Shown: positions 19,494 through 27,448 of the stretch, in pieces | Numbering within the stretch: position 1 is the stretch's first letter | Layout: the number at the start of each line of letters is the position of its first letter | From: Cupriavidus pampae | Lineage (GTDB): Bacteria; Pseudomonadota; Gammaproteobacteria; Burkholderiales; Burkholderiaceae | Direction: 5' to 3' | DNA: 64,000 nt | Assembly (NCBI RefSeq): GCF_914271485.1 | Contig: NZ_CAJZAG010000008.1 | Coordinates: forward strand, 62,001-126,000 | The notes under the pieces: generated by a model | Told to the model about the DNA's origin: nothing | Database searches by the model: none | Seen by the model: only the letters and a program-made list of their open reading frames with translations | Translations under genes and position numbers: made by a program

Positions 19494-20690
19494 ATGCTGA
19501 GCTGGGACGACGACGTTCAAGCCACGCCTCAAGCTGCGCCGCAGCCTGCCCTGCAACCTGCATTGCAGCCTACCTCGCGCACGACCGCGGACGAGCAGGG
19601 CGTATTGCCGCCGGCCGCTACGCAGCCGACCGGTATCCTCGGTAATCTGCCGGCATCGGGCGATCAGGCCTCGCGCCGTGTGAACGCCGCTGACAAGCGC
19701 GTGATCAACGGTTCCACCGACGTCAACCAGCTGGTGCCGTTCAAGTACAAGTGGGCGTGGGAGAAGTACCTCGCCGGCTGCGCGAACCACTGGATGCCGC
19801 AGGAAATCAACATGTCGCGGGACATCGCGCTGTGGAAGGATCCGAACGGGCTGACCGAGGACGAGCGCCGCATCATCAAGCGCAACCTGGGCTTCTTCGT
19901 GACGGCCGACTCGCTGGCCGCCAACAACATCGTGCTGGGCACGTACCGCCAGATCACGGCGCCCGAGTGCCGCCAGTACCTGCTGCGTCAGGCCTTCGAA
20001 GAGGCCATCCACACGCACGCTTACCAGTACATCGTGGAGTCGCTTGGCCTCAATGAAGCCGAGATCTTCAACGCATATCACGAAGTTGCGTCGATCCGCG
20101 CCAAGGACGAGTTCCTGATTCCGTTCATCGACACGCTGACCGATCCGTCGTTCAAGACCGGCACGCCCGAGAACGACCAGAAGCTGCTGAAGTCGCTGAT
20201 CGTGTTCGCGTGCATCATGGAAGGCCTGTTCTTCTACGTGGGCTTCACGCAGATTCTGGCCATGGGTCGTCAGAACAAGATGACCGGCGCTGCGGAGCAG
20301 TACCAGTACATCCTGCGCGACGAGTCGCTGCACTGCAATTTCGGTATCGACCTGATCAACCAGATCAAGCTCGAGAACCCGCACCTGTGGACCGCCGAGT
20401 TCAAGGCCGAGATCACCGAGCTGTTCAAGGAAGCGGTGGACCTCGAGTACCGCTACGCCGAGGACACCATGCCGCGCGGCGTGCTGGGCCTGAATGCGCC
20501 GATGTTCAAGTCGTACCTGCGCTTCATCTGCAACCGCCGCTGCCAGCAGATCGGCCTCGAGCAGCTGTTCCCGAACGAGGAAAACCCGTTCCCGTGGATG
20601 AGCGAGATGATCGACCTGAAGAAGGAACGCAACTTCTTCGAAACCCGCGTGATCGAGTATCAGACGGGTGGGGCTTTATCGTGGGATTGA
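19494..20690 (+). CDS. nrdB: Ribonucleoside-diphosphate reductase beta subunit
   Basis: Small radical-generating subunit of class Ia ribonucleotide reductase. The ferritin-like core holds the iron-ligand helices DSLAANNI, EEAIHTHAYQYI, EGLFFYVGF and DESLHCNFGIDL. The first 65 residues are an Ala/Pro/Gln-rich extension (TPQAAPQPALQPALQP) absent from the E. coli protein. The ATG at 19494 has a TCGGAG Shine-Dalgarno. It is transcribed with nrdA and ends before a strong intrinsic terminator. Confidence 0.97.
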   Translation: MLSWDDDVQATPQAAPQPALQPALQPTSRTTADEQGVLPPAATQPTGILGNLPASGDQASRRVNAADKRVINGSTDVNQLVPFKYKWAWEKYLAGCANHWMPQEINMSRDIALWKDPNGLTEDERRIIKRNLGFFVTADSLAANNIVLGTYRQITAPECRQYLLRQAFEEAIHTHAYQYIVESLGLNEAEIFNAYHEVASIRAKDEFLIPFIDTLTDPSFKTGTPENDQKLLKSLIVFACIMEGLFFYVGFTQILAMGRQNKMTGAAEQYQYILRDESLHCNFGIDLINQIKLENPHLWTAEFKAEITELFKEAVDLEYRYAEDTMPRGVLGLNAPMFKSYLRFICNRRCQQIGLEQLFPNEENPFPWMSEMIDLKKERNFFETRVIEYQTGGALSWD

Positions 20691-20741
20691 GGTGATTGTT
20701 GCCGGTTTTCCCGAGAGGAAAGCGCGGCTTCGGATCATAAG

Positions 20742-20774
20742 ACAGGCGACGCGGAAGGCGTCGCCTGTTTTTTT
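20742..20774 (+). terminator. Intrinsic terminator of nrdAB
   Basis: A perfect 11-bp stem, ACAGGCGACGC (20742-20752) against GCGTCGCCTGT (20758-20768), with a five-base loop and a run of T through 20774. It lies about 50 bases after the nrdB stop. Confidence 0.93.
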
Positions 20775-20886
20775 CTGAGGTTGAAAGATGCACTGTCAGC
20801 GAATTGACCGTGCCGTTGGCGGTTGTCCGGATTGGTCTCGGGCACATGTTCGGCAGTAGCGCGTATCTCGCGTTTATATGATGGAG

Positions 20887-20902
20887 CTGTACATTCATAC
20901 AG
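20887..20902. promoter_or_regulatory. LexA (SOS) box-like palindrome
   Basis: CTGTACATTCATACAG fits the CTGT-N8-ACAG LexA operator of E. coli and many beta-proteobacteria, with an AT-rich centre. It lies 114 bases upstream of the DUF6932 gene. With eight fixed bases one match per window of this size is expected by chance, so the location is the main support. Confidence 0.45.
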
Positions 20903-21016
20903 TGATAGCCTTGCGACTCATTGCGCAGAAGGGCGCGCAAATAGCAGCGGGCCTCGGCTAATGTTCAGATGTCGAACCTGTGTAGATGCCCGTTGAGCCC
21001 GTCATAGGAGCATCAT

Positions 21017-21472
21017 TTGACCAAGCAGGACTATTCACCCCTCTGGCCGCCAGGACGTCACAAGGTAACGCTGGATCAGTTTCGCGTAACGGCGATTGAG
21101 CGTTTTCCGTTTGATGTCCGGCGGCAGGAGTTGTACTCGAAGCTTGAAGCGTGGGTCCATCGTCTTCGCGAGCTTGGTGTCAAAGGGGTCGTCTGGATCG
21201 ATGGTTCCATCACGACAGAGAAATCGGCGCCGAGCGATATCGATTGCATCTTGTGGAATCCGAAGACGGTCGAGCCGCTGAGTGCCGATGTTGAGGCAGC
21301 TTTGGCCCCTCTTGTGGATAAGGCCAACGTCGATAAAGAGTTCAGCTTGGATTTCTATCTGGAGGGACCCTGGAGCGGAGATCGCTTCACGCGTGAAGCG
21401 TACTGGTCAGGGGTATTTGGTTTCTGCCATGACAGAGTTACGGCGAAGGGCTTCGTGGAGATCGCACTGTGA
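21017..21472 (+). CDS. DUF6932 nucleotidyltransferase-fold protein
   Basis: A 151-residue protein matching the DUF6932 pattern: WPPGRHKVTLDQF near the N-terminus, RRQELYSKLEAWVHRLRELG, then the nucleotidyltransferase-like signature DGSITTEKSAPSDIDCILW (about residues 61-79) with G-S and D-x-D. The start is TTG at 21017: an in-frame stop lies at 21005, AGGAG sits six bases upstream, and there is no later ATG near the conserved N-terminus. It overlaps the next gene by four bases (GTGA). GC content is visibly below the flanks. Function is unknown; antitoxin- or defence-type nucleotidyltransferases share this fold. Confidence 0.8.
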   Translation: MTKQDYSPLWPPGRHKVTLDQFRVTAIERFPFDVRRQELYSKLEAWVHRLRELGVKGVVWIDGSITTEKSAPSDIDCILWNPKTVEPLSADVEAALAPLVDKANVDKEFSLDFYLEGPWSGDRFTREAYWSGVFGFCHDRVTAKGFVEIAL

Positions 21473-22380
21473 GCACGAAATTTCTCGAGCAGCACGCGAA
21501 GACGCTGGCGGCGTTTGCGAAGGAGACTGCAGATGCTTCTTCGGAATCGCCCGACGATTTTTGGCTCCGCGCTGCGGTCAAGGTTCAGCACGAGGCAGCG
21601 GCAAAGGCTGCTCGCGAACTGGCTCTTGCTCGTGCCGATGAGGCGGGGGAACTGATTGGCTTGCGATTCATCGGTCCTCGAGCTGATGGGTCCATACCCC
21701 TTGATGCGTTCGTGAAGATCATGGAGCCGCTTACGTATGCCTGGAAGGCTGCGGCTCACAGGCTGCGGTACGGCCGTGATGACTTGCGCGTCGCCACGGA
21801 AATTTCTGACCTACTGGATCTCCGGTTAGCAGGGTTGGCTTATGGATCTACGCGGGTATTTGTCACGGGGAATGGAGCCGCAGATCTCACTGGCGAGAGC
21901 TTGCTCCAAGCCACGCTGGTGCATGTCTTCAAGCTTCTAACCGCTACGCGGGACGACTTCCATGATGCCGCTGACTCCATTGGCGGCAAGGCTGCATCCA
22001 GCCTTGCGGAAGCGCTCAAGGCCATCGACGCGGCCGGTTTTTCGGCAGAGCTTACTTGGCAATCCCCATCTTGTCGTTGGCGATGGGATGGCAAGCGCGA
22101 CGAGATCGTACGTTTCCGAAATTGGGTCGAGTCGATGACGGATCCCGAAGAGTACGAAGAGGAGGTAGCTGGAATTGTCGCAGCGATCAAAGACACTGGA
22201 CGGTTTGAGTTGCGCACCGAGGATGGCAAGATCGTCGTTCGCTATCCCCTTGCGTTGACCACTGAAGTGCAAAAGCTCACCATTGCCAAACCAGCTCGCG
22301 TCGCAGTGATTACTGCCAAGTACAGAGATTCAGTAGCGAAGCGGGACATTTACACGAGGCACTTGAAGTACGTGCTTTGA
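21469..22380 (+). CDS. Unrecognised protein, partner of the DUF6932 nucleotidyltransferase
   Basis: A 303-residue soluble protein I do not recognise. It starts with GTG at 21469, overlapping the upstream stop by four bases, so the pair is translationally coupled. Residues 1-50 are helical and charged; about 60-150 contain GLRFIGPRADGSIPLDAF and LAYGSTRVFVTGNGAADLTGESLL; about 200-260 are acidic (MTDPEEYEEEVAG); the C-terminus (KYRDSVAKRDIYTRHLKYVL) is basic. No signal peptide or membrane helix. A 60-base sample at 21661-21720 has 32 G/C against 37 in a sample of nrdB, consistent with transfer. It probably works with the nucleotidyltransferase. Confidence 0.75.
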   Translation: MSTKFLEQHAKTLAAFAKETADASSESPDDFWLRAAVKVQHEAAAKAARELALARADEAGELIGLRFIGPRADGSIPLDAFVKIMEPLTYAWKAAAHRLRYGRDDLRVATEISDLLDLRLAGLAYGSTRVFVTGNGAADLTGESLLQATLVHVFKLLTATRDDFHDAADSIGGKAASSLAEALKAIDAAGFSAELTWQSPSCRWRWDGKRDEIVRFRNWVESMTDPEEYEEEVAGIVAAIKDTGRFELRTEDGKIVVRYPLALTTEVQKLTIAKPARVAVITAKYRDSVAKRDIYTRHLKYVL

Positions 22381-22766
22381 TCTCAGCTTCCCTGTCATCA
22401 CGGATGGGGCGTCAATGCTGATCTCCGCATTTGCCATCTGATCTTCTAGATCGGCCGCCCCGCTTAAACTCATCGTAGGTTCACGAAATTGCTTGCGGCT
22501 TTGGTCCGAAGGTTACGATGGGGCTGCGAAGAGCGTACTTTTCAAGTCACGGGTGCCCCCGGTGTGACCTCTGCGCAAGCATGCCCCCGGGGGACGTTCT
22601 CTTCTACGCAGCTACCCCGCACTTGAGACGATCGGGCAAATCGTCGAGACGGATCGGCAAGGGCGGCCGCCGATGCACTCCTAGACTGAAGTCACTGATC
22701 GCAGTGATCGCGAAACCAAAACGCGAGGCGCGATCTGCAGGTACCCAACGACTTCAGGAGCCCATC
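22381..22766. other. Intergenic region after the DUF6932 module
   Basis: A 386-base gap. It contains a GC palindrome (CCCCCGGGGG at 22584) and, close to the next gene, the Shine-Dalgarno AGGAG at 22756. I see no gene, terminator with T-tract, or recognisable mobile-element end. Confidence 0.6.
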
Positions 22767-23072
22767 ATGAGCAACAACACCCTTAACGCCGGCGCACGTT
22801 TGCGCGTTCTTGCCGCTGCGGTTGCCTTGGCCGCTGCCTCGTTCTCCGTTAGTGCGCATGCCGCCGATACGGCCGCCGCTCGCGACGCGACGGCGCCGGT
22901 CACGCATGCCAGCCTGATGAATGAACTCAGCGAGTTACGCGCGGTGGGCTACGACCTGCAAGACGACAGCTTCCCCGAGTCGCTGCAGCGCGCGGAGCGC
23001 AAGCTGGAGTCGAAGCGCCGCGCCGAGCAACAGGCCACGCAGTTGTCGCCGCAGGCAGGGTCGGCAAGCTGA
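22767..23072 (+). CDS. DUF4148 domain-containing periplasmic protein
   Basis: A 101-residue secreted protein. The signal peptide covers about residues 1-33 (LAAAVALAAASFSVSAHAA, cleavage after Ala). The mature part holds the DUF4148 pattern HASLMNELSELRAVGYD followed by a charged helix rich in Arg, Glu and Lys. The ATG at 22767 is fixed by AGGAG seven bases upstream. Such small proteins are numerous in Burkholderiaceae, often stress-induced, and have no assigned function. Confidence 0.85.
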   Translation: MSNNTLNAGARLRVLAAAVALAAASFSVSAHAADTAAARDATAPVTHASLMNELSELRAVGYDLQDDSFPESLQRAERKLESKRRAEQQATQLSPQAGSAS

Positions 23073-23130
23073 TTGCTCGATGGATATGAGACGACTCTGA
23101 AAATGGCGGGGTGGTTGCGACGAATCAACC

Positions 23131-23949
23131 TCACGCAAACTTCCCCGTCAGTCCCCCATCCACCACCAGTTCCGTGCCGGTGACATAGGCTGCCGCGTCG
23201 GAGGCCAGGAAGGCGCAGGCGTTGGCGATGTCCCACGCGGTGCCCATGCGGCCCAGCGGGACTTGTTTGGCGCGCGCGGCGCGGGCTTCGTCGAGGCTGG
23301 TTTCTGAGAACATTTTGGCGACCGTGTTGGCGATGCGCGGGGTGTCGATCAAGCCGGGGACCACGGTGTTGGCGCGTATGCCATTGGCCGCGTATTGCTG
23401 GGCGAGCATGCGGGTGAACTGGATCACCGCGGCTTTGGTGACGCAGTACGACAGGTGCGGATAGCCGAGGTAACGCAGGCCGGCGACCGACGAGATCGTG
23501 ATGATGGAACCGCGGCCCTGTTCGATCATGTCGGGCAGGACCTGGCGTGAGGCCAGCAGCAGACTGCGGACGTTGACCGATTGGGCGAGGTCGAAGTCCT
23601 CCAGCTTTGTGTCGAGCGGGCCGCCCGTTTTGCCGATGCCCACGTTGCGGTGGAGCACGTCGATGACGCCGAAGCGGGCTTTGGCTTCGGCGAACATGCG
23701 GACCACGTCGTCCTCATTGGCGATGTCACCCACGAAGGTGTCGACAGTGCCGCCTTCGCTGCGGATGATCTGCGTGGTCTCCTCCGCGGAGGTGCGATCG
23801 CGGTCGGCGACGCAGACGCGTGCACCAAGGCGGGCATAGGTGACACACGCCGCGCGGCCGATGCTCCAGCCGGGGCCGGCCGAGCCGCCGCCGGCGACGA
23901 ACACTGTGCGATCGGACAGGCCTAGTGACAATGCGGCAGTCGTGGTCAT
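23131..23949 (-). CDS. SDR-family oxidoreductase
   Basis: A 272-residue short-chain dehydrogenase/reductase. The Rossmann glycine motif is expanded (GGGSAGPGWSIGRA, about residues 20-33); the catalytic Ser154, Tyr168 and Lys172 are present in SSVAG and SYCVTK. The usual NNAG is replaced by RNVG. It is the last gene of a minus-strand operon with a citryl-CoA-lyase-like enzyme, a CoA ligase and a Bug protein, and its start overlaps the preceding stop. It probably oxidises or reduces a pathway intermediate; the substrate is unknown. Confidence 0.9.
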   Translation of the reverse strand: MTTTAALSLGLSDRTVFVAGGGSAGPGWSIGRAACVTYARLGARVCVADRDRTSAEETTQIIRSEGGTVDTFVGDIANEDDVVRMFAEAKARFGVIDVLHRNVGIGKTGGPLDTKLEDFDLAQSVNVRSLLLASRQVLPDMIEQGRGSIITISSVAGLRYLGYPHLSYCVTKAAVIQFTRMLAQQYAANGIRANTVVPGLIDTPRIANTVAKMFSETSLDEARAARAKQVPLGRMGTAWDIANACAFLASDAAAYVTGTELVVDGGLTGKFA

Positions 23950-24731
23950 CAGTCGTGTTCCTTGCCACCCTCGCCAACATACGGAATCGCATGCTCGACC
24001 GTGTCCCAGATAAATCGGCCGGACGGGCTTTGCTGTTCCTCGACGATATGCGCGACCAGCCCCGCGGCGCGCGAGATCACCGCGAAGCCGCGCATGACGG
24101 CGGTCGGCACGCCAATCTCGCCGAGCAGTGCGGCCACCGCGCCCGTGGCGTTGATCGTGATCGGGCGCCCAGCCACTTCATCAACCGCGGTGGACAGACG
24201 CTCGAGTGCGCGAATGTGTTTGCCATCGAGTTCAGTCTCGGCGCGGCCGAGCTCTAGCAGTTTGTACGCACGCGGATCGACGGGCTTGTGCAGATGGTGT
24301 CCAAAGCCCGGAACCGGGCTTTTCAGCGCCTTGTAGTGTCGCGCGATCGCCAGTGCTTCCGCATCGGGATCATCAGCGGCAAGAATACGGTCCAGCAGTT
24401 GCGAGCAGTTCTCCATCGTACCGACGAATGAACTCCCCACCGCCAGCAGGCCCGCGGAGACCGCACCCTGCAGATTCTCCGGTGCGCTCATGTAGATCAG
24501 CCGCGTGGCAATCGCGCTCGGCGTCAGGCCATGCTCCATCAGCACGATCAGCACGACGTCGGTGATGCGCATATCGACCGCGCGCGGTTCGCGGCCGAGG
24601 ATCTGCATCAGCATGACTTCGGTGAAGGTTTTCTTGCCCATCAGATCTTCGACCAGATCGGCATCGCGGTAATGCAGGCTCGTCAGCGTATGTGTGCAGA
24701 GGCGGGTAACGGGGGTGTCATTGGCAGCCAT
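23949..24731 (-). CDS. Citryl-CoA lyase-like protein (citrate synthase superfamily)
   Basis: A 260-residue single-domain member of the citrate synthase superfamily, annotated citryl-CoA lyase in relatives. CoA and carboxylate motifs are kept: PGFGHHLHKPVDPRA (His145, Arg154) and RAAGLVAHIVEE (Arg221, His228). The region where citrate synthase has its first catalytic His (LHG motif) reads LLAVGSSFVGTMEN, so that His is missing. This fits a lyase cleaving a 3-hydroxy-acyl-CoA to acetyl-CoA plus an oxo-acid, but the true substrate is unknown. It sits 11 bases after the CoA ligase gene. Confidence 0.82.
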   Translation of the reverse strand: MAANDTPVTRLCTHTLTSLHYRDADLVEDLMGKKTFTEVMLMQILGREPRAVDMRITDVVLIVLMEHGLTPSAIATRLIYMSAPENLQGAVSAGLLAVGSSFVGTMENCSQLLDRILAADDPDAEALAIARHYKALKSPVPGFGHHLHKPVDPRAYKLLELGRAETELDGKHIRALERLSTAVDEVAGRPITINATGAVAALLGEIGVPTAVMRGFAVISRAAGLVAHIVEEQQSPSGRFIWDTVEHAIPYVGEGGKEHD

Positions 24732-24742
24732 GTCGGTCTCCT

Positions 24743-26233
24743 TCAGGATGCAGTCTGTGCCAGCGCGAGGTCGCGCACGGAAGTCTTGAGTACCTTGCCG
24801 ACGGTCGAGCGCGGCAGGCTGGCAAGGAAGTGGATGCGCTTGGGCGTCTGCACCGGCCCGAGCCGTGCGCGCACATGGGCGATCAACTCGTCTTCGGTCG
24901 CGGCGCAGCCATCACGCAATTGCACGGCAGCCTGCACGGCCTCGCCCCACTTGTCGTCGGGAATGCCAAACACCGCGCTCTCGTGTACGGCGGGGTGCTG
25001 TCCCAGTGCATTCTCGACATCGATCGGATAGACATTGAACCCACCCGTGATCACGACATCGCGGAGCCGATCTTTCAGATACAGGAAGCCGCGCTCGTCG
25101 ATCAACCCACGGTCGCCGGTATGTAGCCAACCATCGACGATGGTCTTTGCCGTCAGCTCGGGCAGACGCCAGTAGCCCGTCATCACCAGGTCTCCCCGCG
25201 CCACCACTTCGCCCACCTCACCAGTCGGCAACAACGTGCCCTCGGGCGACATGATCGCGACCTCGCTGAACCAAGTGGTACGCCCAACCGCTGCGAGGTT
25301 GGCGGGATCCTCGAAGTCTTCAGGCCGCATCACGGTCAGCAGTTGCGGCGCCTCGGTCTGGCCATAGGTCGTGGCCATCACCGGCCCGAAGAACTCGCGC
25401 GCGACGCGCAGCTTCTCGGCAGGCATCGGCGCGCCGCCATAGATCAGCCGACGCAGATATGGATAGTCGGCACGCGAGGCACCCGGCAACGCCATCAGCA
25501 TGTAGATCAGGGTGGGCGGCATGAAGGCGATGGAGCCGCCGCGCTCGCGGAACGCGGTACGCACGGCTTCCGCGCCGCTACCGTCCATGATCACGTGACA
25601 GCCGCCCTGCGCGAGGATCGGCACGACGTACGTGGATGTGCCATGTGTGACCGGCGCCGCCACGACGTATCGATCGTGCTCGTCGAAGCCCCAGACGTGG
25701 ATCTGGTTGACGATATTGGCCACCCACGCGCGATACGGCTGCATGACGCCCTTGGGCGCACCCGTGGTGCCGCCCGTGAACTTGATGGCCTGCGTGTCAT
25801 CGCGCCCCAGCGAGAGCACGGGACGCGCTGCGCCCGCATGCCGCAGAATCTCCGCATCGAGCGCGTGCGTGGCAATACGCTCCCCCGGCGCGCCGTCCAG
25901 CAGCGCCGCACAGTCGGCATCGAACACGAGGATCGACGGCTCGGTGGCATCGACGATGCGCCGAATCTCGAACGGCGTGCTCTTCGGATTGAGCGGCACC
26001 CAGATCTTGCCGCTGGCGAGCACGGCCAGCAGCACCGTCAGATGCGCGGCGGAGTTGCCCGCGCAGATGCCCACGCGGCTCTGCGGCGCGGGATCATGCG
26101 CCTGCAGCGCGGTGGCCAGCGCCGCTACGCGTTCCGCCAGCACGCGATAGGTCACGGTGCCGTCCGGCGCATCGATGGCGATGTTGCCAGGCCAGCGATC
26201 GGCCGCGCGCCAGAAGAAATCAATCGGAAACAT
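24743..26233 (-). CDS. Class I adenylate-forming acyl-CoA ligase
   Basis: A 496-residue AMP-dependent CoA ligase that activates a carboxylate with ATP and CoA. Core motifs are complete: FTGGTTGAPKG (residues 152-162), TTYGQTE, WLHTGDRG, the hinge KDRLRDVVITGGFNVYP and the C-terminal catalytic lysine in PRSTVGKVLK. The substrate cannot be read from sequence. Its place between a Bug binding protein and a citryl-CoA-lyase-like gene suggests that it activates the imported acid for the lyase (inference). Confidence 0.9.
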   Translation of the reverse strand: MFPIDFFWRAADRWPGNIAIDAPDGTVTYRVLAERVAALATALQAHDPAPQSRVGICAGNSAAHLTVLLAVLASGKIWVPLNPKSTPFEIRRIVDATEPSILVFDADCAALLDGAPGERIATHALDAEILRHAGAARPVLSLGRDDTQAIKFTGGTTGAPKGVMQPYRAWVANIVNQIHVWGFDEHDRYVVAAPVTHGTSTYVVPILAQGGCHVIMDGSGAEAVRTAFRERGGSIAFMPPTLIYMLMALPGASRADYPYLRRLIYGGAPMPAEKLRVAREFFGPVMATTYGQTEAPQLLTVMRPEDFEDPANLAAVGRTTWFSEVAIMSPEGTLLPTGEVGEVVARGDLVMTGYWRLPELTAKTIVDGWLHTGDRGLIDERGFLYLKDRLRDVVITGGFNVYPIDVENALGQHPAVHESAVFGIPDDKWGEAVQAAVQLRDGCAATEDELIAHVRARLGPVQTPKRIHFLASLPRSTVGKVLKTSVRDLALAQTAS

Positions 26234-26242
26234 AAAGGGTCC

Positions 26243-27337
26243 TCAGTTGACGCGCGCGCCCGACTCCTGCACGACGTCGTGCCAGCGCTTGATTTCGGAG
26301 AGCGCGAATGCGCGGCACTGCTCGGGCGTGCCGGGTTCCGGCGTGGCCACGAGTTCCTGCATGCGTTGCCGCACCTCGGGGTTGGCAAGCGCTTTGTTGA
26401 GCGCGGTATTGATCTTGTCGACGATCGGCCGCGGCGTACCAGCCGGCGCGGCAATCGCGAACCACGACTGCACATCGAAGCCGGGAAAGCCGGACTCGGA
26501 AACGGTCGGGACATCGGGCAGCAGCGGCGAACGTTTCGCACTGGTAATGGCGATCGCGCGCAGGCGCCCGGCCTTGACATGCGGCATCGCGGACGGGGTG
26601 TTGTCGAACATCGACTGCACCTGACCGCCAAGCAGATCGGTCACGGCCGGCGCGCTGCCGCGATACGGCACGTGCAGCATGTTGCTGCCACTGCGCATGC
26701 GGAAGATCTCGCCGGACAGGTGAATCGACGAGCCCGACCCCGACGAGGCAAAGGTGACGCCGTTCGGCGATTCCTTCGCAAAGCGGATGTAGTCGGCCAC
26801 GGTATTGACCGGCAGCTTGGGATTCACCACCAGCAGGTTCGGGATCTTGGCGATCATGCCGGCAAGCTCGAAGTCCTTGACCGGGTCGTAGGTCAGCTTG
26901 TCGTAAAGCGTGGCGTTGATGGTGTTGGCGATGGTGTAGACATAGAGCGTGTAGCCATCGGGCGCGGACCTCGCCACGACCTCGGCGCCGACATTGCTGT
27001 TGGCGCCCGCGCGGTTGTCGATGACGACCGGTTGGCCGAGGTTGTCGCCGAGCTTGACGGCGACCAATCGAGCCAGCACATCGGTGGCACCGCCGGCCGC
27101 ATAGCCGACCACGAGCCGGACCGGCTTGGTGGGCCACGCGGACGCCTGCGCGTGGGCGGCCCTCGGGGTAACGAGCAACGTGGTAGCGGCCAGCGCGCAG
27201 GCCACGACGGGCAGCAGCGCCAGCAGGCGCCGCCGTGTGGTGCCTGCGAGCGTAGAGCGCGTCGGGTACGCCTGGGCAGAGGCGGCGGATAAGGCTGACG
27301 TAGTTAACGAAAGCGTCCGGCCGGATGGGATGGTCAT
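26243..27337 (-). CDS. Bug-family tripartite tricarboxylate transporter substrate-binding protein
   Basis: Periplasmic solute-binding protein of the Bug/TctC family. After a long signal region (basic RRRLLALLPVVACALAATTLL, cleavage near AHAQA) comes the hallmark WPTKPVRLVVGYAAGGATD, then DNRAGANSNVG and PDGYTLYVY. The ATG at 27337 is chosen because AGGAG lies five bases upstream; the frame is open eight codons further. Family members bind carboxylates; no TctA/TctB membrane genes are nearby, as is common for Bug proteins. First gene of the operon, divergent from an IclR regulator. Confidence 0.92.
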   Translation of the reverse strand: MTIPSGRTLSLTTSALSAASAQAYPTRSTLAGTTRRRLLALLPVVACALAATTLLVTPRAAHAQASAWPTKPVRLVVGYAAGGATDVLARLVAVKLGDNLGQPVVIDNRAGANSNVGAEVVARSAPDGYTLYVYTIANTINATLYDKLTYDPVKDFELAGMIAKIPNLLVVNPKLPVNTVADYIRFAKESPNGVTFASSGSGSSIHLSGEIFRMRSGSNMLHVPYRGSAPAVTDLLGGQVQSMFDNTPSAMPHVKAGRLRAIAITSAKRSPLLPDVPTVSESGFPGFDVQSWFAIAAPAGTPRPIVDKINTALNKALANPEVRQRMQELVATPEPGTPEQCRAFALSEIKRWHDVVQESGARVN

Positions 27338-27433
27338 GGTTGTCTCCTGGATGGTCACCAATCGCGCGCGTCCGTCTCTGGTTTCTGTGCCGCCCGGTGT
27401 GGCTGCGGCATACTGCGGACTGCATCGTCGACG

Positions 27434-27448
27434 TGGAAATTCTTTCCC
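27434..27448. promoter_or_regulatory. IclR-type operator-like palindrome
   Basis: TGGAAATTCTTTCCC abuts the IclR-family start codon and matches 12 of 14 specified positions of the E. coli IclR consensus TGGAAATNATTTCCA; the core GGAAA-TTC-TTTCC is a perfect inverted repeat. It lies in the divergent region shared with the Bug operon, so it may serve autoregulation and operon control. Confidence 0.5.

Larger units (their letters stand above)
20691..21016. other. Intergenic region between nrdB and the DUF6932 module
   Basis: A 326-base gap. It holds the nrdAB terminator and, after it, lower-GC sequence with a LexA-box-like palindrome at 20887. No convincing -35/-10 pair was found, and the short open frames here lack ribosome-binding sites. 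Confidence 0.7.

Noticed and set aside
20878..20961. A 27-residue hydrophobic mini-ORF spanning the LexA-like box, reminiscent of SOS-controlled type I toxins such as TisB
   Set aside because: No Shine-Dalgarno, and the operator would lie inside the coding sequence rather than at its promoter.
21017..22380. Calling the pair an MNT-HEPN toxin-antitoxin system
   Set aside because: The second protein has no convincing HEPN Rx4-6H motif in a helical core; RDIYTRH at the extreme C-terminus is not enough.
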